From the NCBI GenBank assembly GCA_905221605.1, contig CAJNDS010000114.1, positions 425,355 to 489,354 of the forward strand: a DNA stretch of 64,000 bases. The letters run 5' to 3'. The position numbers were made by a program, and so were the translations under genes. Below the pieces are notes generated by a model, which worked only from the letters and a program-made list of their open reading frames with translations, was not told the origin of the DNA and searched no databases. Below, piece after piece: positions 13,191 through 26,114 of this stretch. Every line of letters starts with the position of its first letter. Position 1 is the stretch's first letter. Source of the DNA: Symbiodinium natans. Lineage: Eukaryota; Sar; Dinophyceae; Suessiales; Symbiodiniaceae.

Positions 13191-13261
13191 GAGCGAACTA
13201 TGGGCCGTACGGCGCCATGAGGCCGTCAGGGCGGGTTGACCCTGAGTTCAATATAGTTCTA

Positions 13262-13670
13262 TCCTGCGCTTTGCTAAGACCAACACGTGTATGCAAGGTT
13301 CCACTGGCACAGCAGCCCTCATGTTGCTTTCAGGCAGACTGCCGAGCAGTGACATGCCTAGAGCTAAAAACTGGAGCATGTGCAGGTTTCTGCGACTCAA
13401 CAGTTCAAGGTATGTCGACGAGACTAAGGGGGAACCCGGAGGAATAGCGGTATGCTGATTGACGGTGATCGGCCGTAGGGCGCGATTTCTCTTTGGCGCT
13501 GTACGAGGACCAAGACGTTTATGCGGGGTTCCGATGGCACAGCAGCCCTCGTGTTGCTTGCAGGCAGCAGAATGCCGAGTAGTGACATGCCTAGAGCTCA
13601 AAAAATAGCGGCGTGTGCATGTATCTGCGACTCAACAGTGCAAGGTTTGTCGACGAGACACTCCTCTGAG
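13262..13670. repeat. Roughly 235-bp imperfect tandem duplication
   Basis: Two diverged copies share GGCACAGCAGCCCTC, TGTTGCTT-CAGGCAG, AGTGACATGCCTAGAGCT, TCTGCGACTCAACAGT and GTCGACGAGAC in the same order. A third fragment, TAGCGGTATG-TGATTGAC-GTGAT, occurs at about 13445 and 13799. Non-coding as far as can be seen. Confidence 0.65.
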
Positions 13671-13682
13671 GTATGAACAATC

Positions 13683-13736
13683 CCCTAAACCCTAAACCCT
13701 AAACCCTAAACCCTAAACCCTAAACCCTAAACCCTG
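13683..13736. repeat. (CCCTAAA)n array
   Basis: About seven copies of the plant-type telomere unit. It is the only clean array in the first 25 kb of the window. Confidence 0.9.
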
Positions 13737-14620
13737 GGGGCGACATATGCACTTGAAAGGCTGGGGCGGAAGGGGTGGCAGGGGGGATCCGGAGGCATAG
13801 CGGTATGTTGATTGACAGTGATGTGGCGACCCTACACGGAGGGTAATCTCTGGCTACTGTGCCCCCCCGCCACAACAAGTGTGGCGTTGTAGCACTTCAG
13901 CACCTCAACACCACAGCACGAAGTTGTGTGCACGCGTGAAAACCTCGCGATGGCGTCTGAAAGCCTGAAGTATGAGTGAGAAGTGCCACCTTGCGCAGTA
14001 TCAAGAATCGTTTCCTAAGAATCCCACTCTCGGGCCCCCCGCCCCTTGCAGAACTCCTAACACGGCTTAGTGGTCAAGGGAATTTCAAGGGAATGCTCTG
14101 GGAGGGGGTGGGCTTTGTGCATGCTTGCTGTTGCGCCATACACCAATAGAATGCAGGGAGGTGGCAGAACTGAGTTAGCGCACGGCGGAAGCCTGAAGCC
14201 GTGCTTCGCTCAGCCCACCCCTGCAACAACGCCCAGGGGGGCAGCAAAAAACTGCCGCCTCCGGTGACTGGTGACTACCTAAGCCACTTAAGCCTGAAAC
14301 TCCATCAGGACGCCCGGCGCCCCCATCAGTTCCGGGCAAGATGGGCCGTCCCAGCCCTGACAAAGTGCAGCAGGCAGTCAACCTTCACGGCCGAGCGTTG
14401 TACTCAAACGTTGTGTCAGGTCACGCAACAAGAAAATCCGCCAAGCCGGCCAAACCGGCAAGACTGACTTGGATGCTCTTTCCAAGCCCTTTCCAGCCCC
14501 TCACGCGCCCCATACGCTCTCCCTGAAAATGCGGGGCTTCGCCCCCCTTTTTTGGTGAGACGGCCCTCGGGCCTTCAGAACGTGCTGGGCCTGAGCTAAC
14601 CAGACCTTGCATGCTGACGC

Positions 14621-14728
14621 TCAATACTGCTTCTTCGTGTCACTCCTTGCCATCTGCGGAAGATCGTTCAGCAGATTCGCTGCGATCACGTCTCGGAGGT
14701 GCTTGCTCAATGCGGGCAATTCGGGCCT
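14621..14728 (-). CDS. Possible terminal exon fragment, unrecognised
   Basis: Read on the minus strand this gives a tidy stop-terminated stretch: PELPALSKHLRDVIAANLLN continuing to DLPQMARSDTKKQY and a stop. The amphipathic pattern and charge mix look protein-like, and GCTGAG just upstream could be a splice acceptor. I cannot name a family or find a partner exon. Confidence 0.25.
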   Translation of the reverse strand, partial: RPELPALSKHLRDVIAANLLNDLPQMARSDTKKQY

Positions 14729-15058
14729 CAGCGGTCATGGCCACGGCCTTCAAGGCGCCAAGGTCGGCATGACAAAGCATGGGCGGTGCCCGGCTTCCAG
14801 GGCGAAAGGCTCAGACCTTGGCATGATCCTGGAGCTCTGCATGAAGCCTCTGACAACTGCCAAGTCCTTGCGTGTGTCTTCCGGCGGCTATAGGGCGTCT
14901 ATGAGTCTGCCCATGCCCTTTGTGCCACGTGCGTGGGCCCCGAAGTGCCACGCGAGGATGATTTTTTGCGAAGGCTTTTTTTGAGACTTTCTCCGGTGCA
15001 CTTGCAGCATCCACCACCTTAGCGGCTCCTGGGCATGATCACAAATCACTTGAACAAC

Positions 15059-15184
15059 TCAGGTCACGGCATCTCGCATCTCTGTTAACAACTGCAACGA
15101 GCCGGAGATGTCATGTGCTGCACACGGCACAACATAGAGTGCTGGTTCTGGCAGTTTCACGTCAATGATGTCGAGTCCACGCAC
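15059..15184 (-). CDS. Possible terminal exon fragment, unrecognised
   Basis: The minus strand reads VRGLDIIDVKLPEPALYVV followed by PCAAHDISGSLQLLTEMRDAVT and a stop. A possible acceptor (GTCAAG) precedes it. The strand-like hydrophobic run then helix-like tail looks protein-like. No family is recognised, and it is not linked in phase to the fragment at 14.6 kb. Confidence 0.25.
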   Translation of the reverse strand: MRGLDIIDVKLPEPALYVVPCAAHDISGSLQLLTEMRDAVT

Positions 15185-15989
15185 TTGACACGAGGGCTGC
15201 GACGGAGTCCTCCAAGAGCAAGCAGGCGCGCAGGTTGCAAGCAAGCGTGGAATCGCCCGGTGCTGTGAGATTGCAGGCGCCTTCCTGGATATCTCACATT
15301 GTATAAGGCCACTCCAGCCCTTCTGCATGGTAGTGACCCATAGGGCTCAGAAGGGCTTCAGGCACCTGCCCTCTTTCAATTCCTTCATCAGGATGGAGCT
15401 CTGTTCTCTGCTGGTATGTGGGCCGCAGGGCGCAGGAACTCCAACCCGGGATGACATACTTGCAGGACCTTGCAGGATAGGCAGGGGCAGATGGCCTTCG
15501 GTGGACAATCTTGTTTGCGGATGTGGGGTTAGGGTTGGGGATCTGGGCTCCGGCTTACATCTTGGGTGAGGATGAAGGCTGACGCAAAGAACTCATGGCG
15601 CAAACCTGCTGCCCCTCTGGGGCCATGAGCCCGATAAGCGACGCAAGAGGGCGGGCATGGGCTCCCCTCTCAGCTGGGTCGGCTTCTTTCGGCTCTCTAA
15701 TTACTTCCATTTAATCCGCCAATGCAATCCTGACAATGCAAACCTGGTTTGGCTTCCTTATGCTCTTCTGGCGGCCAGCTCCGTGGCCAACACCTTCAAG
15801 GTCAGATTTGGTAGCGTGCCCAAGATGCCCTGAGCCAAATGCCTGATGGCCCATCACATCCGTCAATGGATCGTGTGTGGCTATCATCATGAAGCGAATG
15901 GTGTGTCATCTCCTCCCAACCCCCAGTCTCCCGGGTGAGCGCATGTCGGTTGAATTGAGGCGTGTCAACGCTGCCTGAGACTCAGGAGG

Positions 15990-16790
15990 CACGTGTCGCC
16001 CTCACCTGTCCAGGAATGGCTTTCGAAGATACTGCTGCAGAACGAAAGTCGCCAGCATTGCGGTGAGATCGCAGACATACTGGCCTGGATAAGTATCAGG
16101 AGGTGCCGCCAACCTCAACCTCTTGCAGCTGCTGTCAGGCTGGCACCGCTCACCTTCGACAAGATGCACTTGACGAGGATGCTCTCGCTCGCAAAGCGAC
16201 AGCCCCAGCGTGAAGAACGCAGGGATTCCAGTTCAACTGTCAAGGTAACCATCGAGGATGCTCTGGGGCATAAACTTAGCTGGGCAAGACAAGCTGCTCG
16301 CGATGCCGGCAGTATGAAAGCTGGTCAGAGACAGCTCGTCCACATGCCGTCGCTGCCACTCCTATGTTGCTTTCCCAATTCCAGGGTAGAGAATGTACAA
16401 AACGCAAGATGGGAAGGCCCCACCAAGAGCAAGAAATCATGTGGACCCTGGTTGCCAGTGTGCTGCCTGTCTTTCGTCCGCGCCAGTCGCCGATCTCCTA
16501 TTGCAGCAGCTATTGTGGAGTCGTAAGCCACCAGCCACCGCAATAGCTCCCATGCCTTTCCTACGAGAGTGTCAAGACTGCTCGTGATGGGCTCTTGCAT
16601 GCCAGCTGTTCCCAAGGCGTTTCAAGGTGCTTTCATGTCCTGACAGACCCACCCAAAGATGGCTCCTAACAGCGCTACCATGAGAAGACGACGCCTCGCG
16701 AGCCAAGTTGCAGACCTTGGGCTAAGGGGATCTGCGCACTCTACGTGCTGCCACCGCCCCAAGGCAGCACTGGGCGGCTTGTCTTTCACT
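15990..16790. repeat. Dispersed repeat family R, copy 1
   Basis: Two blocks match elsewhere. One near 15998-16090 (CCTGTCCAGGAATGGCTT, then CTGCTGCAG) matches 18.2 and 19.8 kb. A longer block from about 16330 to 16780 matches 20078-20535 in order, with substitutions and small indels. Shared landmarks are CAGCTCGTCCACATG, GACCCTGGTTGCCAGTGTGC, GAGTGTCAAGACTGCTC and GACCTTGGGCTAAGGGGATC. Open frames on both strands cover the repeat, but none is recognisable. Confidence 0.75.
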
Positions 16791-18157
16791 TTCCATATGA
16801 GGTTTGCAGTGGACATCTATCACACGCTGGCACCATGGATGTGATGGGTTTTGTGTTGTGGACCACAAATTCCCCGTAACCCACACGTCACCCACAGGAA
16901 TGTTTAAGAGGCTCTAAAAGGGAGTGTTTCCCGTGCTTCCGTCCTGAACTGAGCTTGCGTGGCTTGCCTTCCCAGCCCATCACTGCTGCGATGTTGACGG
17001 TCAGGTAATGGCAGGTCAAAAAGGTGTCATTGCCCGCTGCCCTTATGTAGGCCATGGCTGTTCAGACAAAGCCAACACAGCTGTGATCAACAGCCTTTCC
17101 ACTTTGTATTCTCAGCAACATGTGAGTTTTCTCTTTGCGTTCGACTGCCTTAGCTCTGCGCACGGTTGTGAGCGCAGCAAAACACATGGAACTCGGCACC
17201 CTGAGTCTCTCCATGTCGCCGTTGCCTCCGTTTCGATAGCTCTCCAGGAAGCACAAAAGTCATCCTTGCACTTGGTGCACGTTGGCCGAAGTCCTTACAC
17301 GCTGGTGCTTGCGAGGCCGCTGAAGATCGTGTAAGTCGTTACACTTCAGCATGTTCCGGCGCAGCATTTGCAGCATAGCTCTTGCGGAGCTCTTGCCCCA
17401 GAATGATGACCCACTGCTGTTGCAAGCCAGCGTGGAACCCACGAGCATGTCACAGTAACGCGCTCAAGGCAAGTAGGGTGAACGGATGCCGCAAAGAAGT
17501 GATGAGCCCAGACTTCCCTGGAGTGTCTTGGACACAATCTCACGGGCATTGAACCCTTGCCTTGCAAGACAGACTATCCAAAATATGGCCCTCCAGCAAA
17601 AGAACGCGTTGCCATATGCCATAAGGACCGGCACTCACTTCGTCGCCGGTGTTCGGGCATGTTCTCTGGGAACATGGGTGACCAAACCTGCATGTATGCC
17701 TAGACAGCCTCTGTCATGCAAGATTCGCACAGACAAGTAGGGAATGCGAGGGCACATAAGGGCACGCACAACGGCAAACGCCTGTGCCGACTGCAGAAAA
17801 GGGTTGGCCGACGACTGGAGTATGCCTGGCCGAGAGGCTCAGCCGCCAGTCCCGGATCAAGGGTGCTGCGCATAGGTCCAACCTGTAAGTACTCACTCGT
17901 AGCACGAGAGCGGGCCTGCTTCCAAACGGGCGTTCTGGCTGCAAATGTGGTTGATTCTGACCGAGCAGTCTTGGCAGCACGCAACCCTCTGACACGTTCG
18001 GATTGCCTTTCAGACTAGTGACGGCGAATCTTTGGCTGCGCAGCTGCCACATCGGGAGGGTCAGAGTTGGCAAGAAGCCTTGTCGTGCCATGATGGCTCT
18101 CCAGAAAGGGCACCGGCGCATTCTTCTTTCTGTGGCCTGGTTCGATCGGAGCTGAGA

Positions 18158-18290
18158 CAAGTCGAGACCACCTGACATGCAGAAAGCACGTTTTGCTCCC
18201 TCCTGTCGAGAAGAGGCTTGCTAGAGTACTGCTGCTGCAGTGTATAGATCGGTGCTGCGCTGACTATATAGTTTGCCGCACAAGCAGGGC
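18158..18290. repeat. Dispersed repeat family R, partial copy 2
   Basis: It carries only the first block: CCTGACATGCAGAAAGC, then CCTGTCGAGAAG-GGCTTGC and CTGCTGCAGTG, as at 19.8 kb. The downstream 450-bp block found in the other two copies is absent here. Confidence 0.6.
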
Positions 18291-19799
18291 TTCAAATCCA
18301 GTGTGGCGTGATGCTTGCATCAGTTTGGCAGCAGGGGAGGAAGAGCGCAAGCACGAGCCACTCTATCCACGTCCAAAACGACAGCAACTTGAAGCTTGTG
18401 GCATTGGCAAGCGTATTTGTTCGCAGAGGACCAGGTGAGCCATCGTGAGAAGCACATGCACTTTGTCTTCTTGACGCTCTTTCTGTTTCTTGTCAACGCA
18501 GGATGCCAAAGTGAGAAGGCGCGAATCTCGCACCTGTCGGCGGAATCTGGCAGGTGGGCATGCACTGCGTGTCACAGGCGACAGGAAGTGGCAGAGGGAG
18601 TTCCCTTGCGCTGTCGGCAAGGGCTTTCACTGAACCAGAACATCCCAAGCGGGAGTGTCACACATTGGCTTGATGCACCTTCAATCGTGGTATCAAGGCT
18701 GAGCAGAGGCGACAAAGTTTCTGCGAATACAGCTGCGCATGTTTTCGGAGCTCTGATCTAAGCATAACTTTCCTTGAGCACCGCCGTGGACGGAAACCAT
18801 TCCGATCTGTGAATGACCCATCTTCGCAATCACTTCCCGTTGAGGACCTCTCACCTTCCCCTTTGCACCAGATTGTGCAAGGATGGGAGTCCCTGACCCC
18901 TTGGTGACGCAGAAGCGTAAGGCTTGAGGGCTCTAGGGAAGTGGGGAGTGCGAAGGCATGTCTTGCGAAAGCAGAGCTTGCTGGCTTGACCAGGGCTTGG
19001 CTAGGAGTGTGCGAACTTTGACAGTGAAAGATGACAAAAGTGACATCTGGTCTGTTGGTAAGCTATGCGGATGGCACTGCAGCAGAACTTGCAATGCTTC
19101 ACTGCGATCCTTCAACCTTGTCTGAAGTTGACATGTACGACATGCAAACTGCGCTCGAGATCTGCGCCTTTCTCCCACGGCCTTTCCATAGTGGCGCGTG
19201 ACTCAGCATGAGAGTCCCAGAGCTGAGCCGGAAAACAGGCCACGCCCGAACGCCCTTTTGAGATGGCAGGCGTTGTCTTGCAAGTGCAGAACGAGCATCC
19301 TGGTGGAGCGCTCAACCTCGTCCCAGCTGCGATTGCTAGGCGGTGGCGGCAAAGGCTTGCAACTCCGGTCTGCCAGAGGCCGAAAGTCTAAAGACTATAC
19401 AAAATGCAACCTTTTATATAAATTTATTCTGAAAGGATCGCCAAGACTGCCAAGACATACACAATCATGAGAATCATGGTCCAAAGCTGCCCCGCATCGG
19501 GCTATGTGCAACTCCCATAAAGCAGGCTCCCCAAATGGTGTCCTTTCCGTGACGCTAGCTTAATCCGGCAGAGCACTCGTAGCAACCCACAGGCCTGATT
19601 TGAATCTTTCTTGAATATCTGACAGCTTCGGATGGCGTTTCAGGCTGTGGATTGAGCAGCCATGCCATGCCCGCAGCATCAGATTTGACCACAAGTCTGG
19701 GGCCAAGAGTCCTCATAGCTCTTCCAAAAACCCTGGCGTGTCTTAGAGATGCCATCCTGTCTCCAAGGCGAGTTGCATCACGGTCCACTGGATTGCAGC

Positions 19800-20540
19800 A
19801 AGGTAAGACCCGCCTGACATGCAGAAAGCTTCTTTGGTCTTCTCCTGTCGAGAAATGGCTTGCAAAAATACTCCTGCTGCAGTGCCGGCACTGCGCAGAC
19901 ATTGTTCTTTGCTGGATGAGCTCGGCCCTGCCAGGCTTGAACGCCTGCCCAGGAGACCTGAGTGCTGATTGCATGGCCGCACGAAGAGATGCTGCCAGGA
20001 GGACATGCAGGGAAGCAAGGGCCTTGACAAGTAGTCAACCGGAATGCCTGCTTGGACATTATGGCGTGAGCGGTCTTGGACAGCTCGTCCACATGGCGTC
20101 GCCGCCACTGCTGTGTTGCCTTCCACAATTCCAGGGTGGAGACTGTGAAAACGGAAGATGGGAAGGCCAGGCCAATGGCCAGAAATCATGCGCCACTCCG
20201 TGCGGCCGACCCTGGTTGCCAGTGTGCTGCCAGTCTTTCGTCCGTGCCAGTCTCCGGTTCCCTGTTGCAGCGGCTATTGGGAGTCGTAAGCCGCCGGCCG
20301 CTGCACTGGCTCCCATGCCTGTCCTACGAGAGTGTCAAGACTGCTCCTGATGGGCTCTTGCATGCCAGCCGTTCCCAAAGCGTTTCAAGGTGCTTTCATG
20401 CCCTGGCAGGCTCCTAGCAGCGCTAAGAGCGCTACCGTGAGGTGGCGGCGCCTCGCGAGCCAAGTCGCAGACCTTGGGCTAAGGGGATCCGCGCACTCCA
20501 CGTGCTGCCGCCGCGCCAATGTAGGACTGGGCGACATGTC
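19800..20540. repeat. Dispersed repeat family R, copy 3
   Basis: It contains both blocks in the same order as copy 1. A 232-codon open frame (19652-20350, +) runs through it but has no recognisable domain, and the equivalent frame in copy 1 is broken, so I treat this as a repeat rather than a gene. Confidence 0.7.
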
Positions 20541-20599
20541 GAAACAGGCGGCCGGGCCTTGCACTTGAGGGTTTCGCGGAGGGGCGATGAACACAATGA

Positions 20600-23030
20600 A
20601 CACATGCTAACTCTGTTCCGAAGCGTTTGCTTTTTTGGGGGGTGAATCTGAAGCCTCGTGCTCTGGGACTCCATGCGACCCTCAGAGCTTTGGCAAAGAA
20701 ATCGGCGCCAAGTCACAGCTCCAACGCTCGAAAAGCACAGGTGAGCTGAGGGAGCCGACATCGGCAAAGAAACCATAGATCTCCTCATGAAAGGAGTAAG
20801 CTGAGGAGTTCGGTTTTGATAGATGTGTCGGCTAGGGTCTGCGTCCCGCGAGCGCGTGATACCCGCTTCAGCCAGACGGTGCAGTGCGCGACAGCCCACC
20901 TCAACTCGCGCAGGGTCATCTCGCGAAGAGGACTGCAAAGCTCATGCGAGAGTTTGCAGCAGAGCCCTTCATATCATAGCCACAGGTTCAAAGGGTGGCC
21001 AAAGCATCCAAAGCTCAACTGACCGCCAAACCTTTTTCTTGGCGTCGATAGCCAGACACCATCGGTTGCATCAAATTGTTCCCTTGGCTCAACGGATCCT
21101 AAACCCGAAAACCTAGACCCTAAACCCTCAACCCCAGGACCCTGGCCACTAAAATTCTTCTCGTTTGCGCGATTTGCACGAATCTCGACAAGCCGATTCA
21201 CCCGATCTGCTGTGGCTAAGAAGACAAGAGACATGCTCCCCACGTGTAGGCGGTCATCCCGTCACCTGGGTTTTGCTACCGGTTGGGTAGAGCGGCGCAG
21301 ACATGTAGCTCTGTTCACGATGGGATGCCACGGGTGCCATGCTGGCAAGAGACTTTGCGTGACCGGCGGCCTGATAGCTGGAAGGGCCATCAGCGGCTCG
21401 GCCCTCACACAGCTAACGTGCCTGCCGTAGGCACCGCAAGAAAGTGGGCATTCCGGGCATACTCATGTTAGAGGCGTACCGGTGTAATCGTAGAGAGGCC
21501 CTGCATCATCGATGCGCAAGAGCCTGCCAAAAAGTCCTACTTCACCTGTGTTCCATGCTTGGGGGTCTTCAGGGTCTTCCGATCGACGCTGTCTACAGCA
21601 AAGGTGTTGACAGTGCCACATGGCCACATGATGCAACATGTGCAGGCCGCCTGAACTGAAGTGTGTTTTTGTTCCTGGCCAGAGGTGAACCTCAAGTTCC
21701 TAAGATGCTCCTAAAGCGAACAACTCGATCCCTGAGCACGCCAAAGAGGCGCAGAGGCTCAGGGGGCTCAGCGGCTCAACTTGCTGCTGGTGGTAAGTGC
21801 GCTAAAAACGCTACCTGCCAAAGGACTTGCAACAGACGAAGTGCAGCAAAGCAGCAGCGTAGCTGCGCACTGCGATCCGAAGTGCGGGTGTTGGCCTACC
21901 CTCTGTCACCAAGCAGCCGAGTTCCGGACATGAGGTTCGGGAATCTGCGATGAGAAGGCGCCGCCGACGGCGAAAGCAGCCAAGATACGCTCAGATGGGA
22001 TTGCCTTCGCGACATTTTGCCTGAGCAACAAGCTTGCCTTTGGACGGCAAGGTGTCGGGACGTGGGGCATCAGCTTGGCCTTAAGGTGGAGGCTTGTGGA
22101 GCCTCGCGGAGGACGGCTGCACGCACAGGGGTTTTCTTCCCAGAAGTGTGTTTTGCCCGTTTGGAATAGTAGCCCACAGCTATTGTAAGGCATGGTTTGT
22201 TTCTACCCTATATACCAGCTACTTGCACATCCTGCGACGGGGCTGCAGCCAGTAATCAGCTGCAAGGCCTGGGCGCGACAACGCATGATGCATCCGGCGT
22301 CCCGTTTCCATCGATGAACAGTCGTGGGGACGGTGTCATGACGTGTTGTTGTCATTGTCCGAGAAGCACCGAGCTTCCCAAACGTTTCTTGCGGTTTTCC
22401 GAGAAGCAGCGAGCTTCAGCAAAGTTGACCCAAGAAACTCCTGGGAGCTGTAGGCGCGGATGTGTAGGCGGAGATTTGTGGCCAACGCGCCGCAGATCGA
22501 AGGGACGTCGCCTGAATTTCGACGAGGCACGAATTGGCCGGAAAAAGAGCCGGCTGAGGGTAAGGCCTGTGGTGTCCTGTGATGTCCTGTGATGTCCTGG
22601 CGTTGGCTCACACAGTTATTCGGGGATCTTGTCGTCATGTAGTCCGCGCCCAGGCGCCCGAGTAGGAATACATCCTGCGGTTGAACGGCAAGGATCCAAG
22701 TGCGGCAAGGGGGCGGGGGCCAATGGAAGCCGAGTAGCTTCCCGAAATGAGAGGCAGACGGGGAAACTGGAAGTGTAAGTTTGCTCGGTAGCCAACAGCA
22801 AATCGTGCGATTGCTTTGTTTGCCTGTTCTGCAATCCCTTCTCACCTAGCATAGGGGATGTGTGGCAAGAGGTTGAGTAAAAATATGATGTGTCACCAGG
22901 CGAAACCTTTGGCCAACCCAACAACAATTCCAGGCTGTGTTTTGGGCCCCCTGGAAGACAAAGTGATTTGAAGAAAGTCCTGTCAGCATTGAAGTCGACA
23001 AGCCCATTTGAATCACGCATGATCATCTCC
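20600..23030. other. No supportable gene
   Basis: About 2.4 kb of unassigned sequence. A degenerate telomere-like stretch occurs at about 21098-21145 (CCTAAACCCGAAAACC variants). Open frames are short and unremarkable. I see no inverted-repeat element or splice-consistent exon chain. Confidence 0.4.
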
Positions 23031-23216
23031 GGCCGAACCCCAAACCCTAAAACCCTAAACCCCTAAATCGAAAACGCCTAGCGGCGAACCAGCGGCCGCT
23101 CCCCCAGATTGTTGGCAGATGTGAACGCAACACCCAAGGACAGGGGGCGAGGGGGGTGTGGCGGAGAAGGGGCAGGCGGTGAGGGAGGGCGGAGAGGGAA
23201 CAGGATCCGAAATGCG

Positions 23217-23250
<34 letters not shown>

Positions 23251-23258
23251 CCCCCCCT
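23217..23258. repeat. Poly-C tract with nearby poly-G
   Basis: A run of about 29 C interrupted once by T and continuing in C, followed 40-60 bp downstream by runs of G (about 23283-23310). The pair could fold back on itself or form G-quadruplex/i-motif structures. Long frames across it are low-complexity artefacts. Confidence 0.8.
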
Positions 23259-23799
23259 TCATGCTCAAGATGCGCGCCGGAGGGGGGAAGCGGGGAGGGG
23301 GGGGGGGGTGGAGCAGCTGATCTCATGGTTCGCACCCTCCCGGGGCCAAAGAAGGTCCGAGATGCTCATAATGGACCTCTCCTTTAAGAAAACAGCGCCG
23401 GGCAAGCAAATGTGGAAAACTAGCTAGATACGGTATTTACGGCAGTTTCAGGTGTTTTTGGAGCCACAAAACGGCCTAAAATCCGCCAAGGAAGGGAAGG
23501 GCGGAGACATGCTGGTGATGCTGGCTGTCCCGGCCCTGATGCCCAAGGCTACCCTGGAAGGGCGGATGAAGGGCAGATGCAAGCGAGCCGACAAGGCCCC
23601 AGCTGATGCTCATGATACGCGCCCGAGGGGGGGGACGGGTACACTGTGGGTTTTTTTGGGTCGGCGTCATGTGCTCACCCCAAGGGATAGATACACTCAA
23701 TGGGGAAAGGCATCCCTTTCTGTTTTGAAGTCGCCGTACACTGGGGGAAGAAGCTTTTGATTAAGGCGTCTCGTTTTGCGTTTACATGGGGATTCAGTG

Positions 23800-24063
23800 T
23801 GAGACGTGTTGATTTGTAGTAGAAGCTAAGTACTGGCTGGATTTTCATCGATTTGTAGTACAAGAGAAGTACTGGAATCGCCATTATCATGAGCCGGCAG
23901 GATTTTCATTGATTTGTAGTACAAGTTCCGTACTGGAATCGATGTTTCCGTGAGCCGGCTGGTTTTATTGATTTGTAGTACAAGTTCAGTACTGGAATCG
24001 ACGTTGCCGTGAGCCGGCTGGATTCTCATTCCACGCTTAGTACTGGAATCGACGTCTCCGTGC
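23800..24063. repeat. Imperfect tandem repeat, roughly 55-65 bp unit
   Basis: About five degenerate units built from GATTTGTAGTACAAG, AGTACTGGAATCG and GTGAGCCGGC(T/A)GGATTTT. Spacing varies between 45 and 65 bp. Translation of either strand is repetitive and uninformative. Confidence 0.8.
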
Positions 24064-25344
24064 TTTTTGGTAGCTTTCAAAAGCTCCTGGAACGGGCGTT
24101 TCCTTCGGGGGAATGCGGGTGGTGCAGATGCTTTCATGGTGTTGTAGTAGGCCTTTGGGGGGAGCGGCGTTCATTGCAGAATGGCATGTCTAGCGTGATG
24201 TTTCATCATGCAACATGCCCTTCTGTGGGCGGCGTTTACTTGGGGGAGTGATGCCGCAGGGTCGCCTTCGACAACTTCATGGTCCAACGGCGTTCATTGA
24301 GCTTTAACACACATTGAACAAGAAGGGCCGCCTTTCCCGGCCGGGTGTATGGCCGGCCCATCAGGGCTCAGGGTGATTCTGTCACGGCCCCCCGCCAGGG
24401 TGGTAGGAGGTAATAGGGGTTTCGGTTTCAGAAAAGTTTCCCCAGAAAGGTCGCAGGAGGTCCCGGAATAAGTCCCGCGGCAGTCCCACAAAAACCCAAA
24501 ACCACAAGACTTTTCCGCCCTAGGATGCTCAGGATTGGGTGTACCTGAGAATAGCTCGGACTTGATAAGTGAACCTTTGTGCCGTTTGTCCAGTAGAGTT
24601 GCCTCCAGCCGCAACATAACCACGTGCACACATGCACTGCCTCTTCAGTCGAAGTCAGAGGGCGATCATTGCGGGTTGATCCTTGCGTTGCGTGATACAG
24701 CAAAGCAGCACCCTCCTGCTAACGAACTGGTCATGCGTGCCGATGTTTTTAGGTCACAACTTGCATTTTCCCCACCCACGCCAAAAAGAAGTGCCGCGGT
24801 CCGCCCATTGTGAGAAGCAAAGTGCAGTGAGTGCACGTACGGGGTGCAAAGGCAATGGCACCTGACAAGCTGTCAAGCCAGGGGAATCTGCAAAAGACAT
24901 TCAAACCAAAACGTCGAGTTTTTGGATTGTGCTCCGAGTCCCTTTTGCTTCAGACGTAAGCAAACTACTTTGTGGAGTTGCCGTGAATTTGCATCCATCC
25001 AATTTTCAAACTCTAGACTTGCATACACGCAACATCCTTCATGCAATCCACCTGCGTGAGCTACTGTGCAGTCCCCGGCACGCCATCCCGGACGGATCCC
25101 CAGTTGGCGTCACCGAACAAAAGCAGTCCTGTCTGGCAGGGGACGGGGATGGGACGGGGACGGAAATAGTGTGCAAAACTAAGCCAGCAGCATCCAGCAG
25201 CGATACAACCCAGAAGCGGTAACTGCCCAGCAGTACAAACCCGAACTCCGAATCTTCAGACCTCTTTCTCTTTTCTTGAATGTCGCGTTTTGCTGGTTGG
25301 TGGTTGGGACAGCAGAAGTTAAGAGCACAATGCACCACGTGCAG

Positions 25345-25586
25345 TAAGAATAATAATAAGAAAGTTCTAGCAAACGAATGACAATTATAATGATAAGAAT
25401 CATACGGTTAATAATACTAACAATAAGAATAAGAATAGTAATAAGATTATTAACAAGAACAATTATAATTGCTAATTGTTTTTATTCTTCTTTTTCTTAT
25501 TATTGTTATTATTATTGGTATTATTGTCATTAGTATTCTTGTTCTTCTTCTTCTTCTTCTTCTTCTTCTTATTCTTATTCTTAAGC
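25345..25586. repeat. Inverted pair of AAT/GAA-rich triplet repeats
   Basis: The left half (25345-25460) is made of AATAAG/AATAAT units and the right half (25478-25586) of TTCTTATT/TCTTCT units. The halves are roughly reverse-complementary and could form one large imperfect hairpin. The hydrophobic open frames here (poly-Leu, poly-Phe) are artefacts. Confidence 0.75.
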
Positions 25587-25717
25587 AGACTGCAGGTGCA
25601 TGGTGTCACCCCGCATTCAGCCGGGAGTCTTTGGGCTCTTTCGTTGCGCAAGCGGCACGTGATGGGTATCCACAGGTATCCGCAAGTGCAAAACCCAAAT
25701 CGTTCTTGGGGGTTTGG

Positions 25718-25790
25718 GTTTTAGGGTTTTAGGGTTTTAGGGTTTAGGGTTGAGGGTTTAGGGTTTTAGGGTTAAGGGTTTAGGGTGAAC
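25718..25790. repeat. (TTTAGGG)n array, degenerate
   Basis: About ten units with TTTTAGGG and TTGAGGG variants. From here to the right edge such arrays recur about every kilobase. Confidence 0.85.
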
Positions 25791-25920
25791 CATGACATGG
25801 CATCCTAGGCCGGTCCGGATGATGCAGTGGGCTTTAAGTTTTTTTTCGATTTGGCCACTAGTGTATGGTCTATCGGGCTAAAGATTCATTTTTTTCACTG
25901 TGTACTTCGAAGAACATGGG

Positions 25921-26008
25921 TTGGGATGTTCCCCTAAGAACAATCCTGAATAGGGATTCTAGTACCCCTTCCTTATTCAGGAGCTGTCAGTATGAGGGGG
26001 AACATCCA
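25921..26008. mobile_element. Inverted-repeat element, family C copy 1
   Basis: Ends are TTGGGATGTTCCCC and GGGGGAACATCCAA, with AATCCTGAATAGGGATT and a GGAGCTGTCAGTATGAGG arm inside. About 88 bp, with no coding capacity. A degenerate telomere-like array abuts it on the right. Confidence 0.7.
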
Positions 26009-26114
26009 AACCCTAAACCCCAAACCCCAAACCCCAAAACCTAAACCCTAAACCCTAAACCCTAAATCCTAAACCCTAAACCCCAAAACATGGGCATCTT
26101 TCTTAGCCGCAAGC

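Noticed and set aside
23690-25330. CRISPR-like array at 23.8-24.06 kb
   Set aside because: Units are imperfect and spacers are themselves similar. It is a degenerate tandem repeat in eukaryotic DNA.
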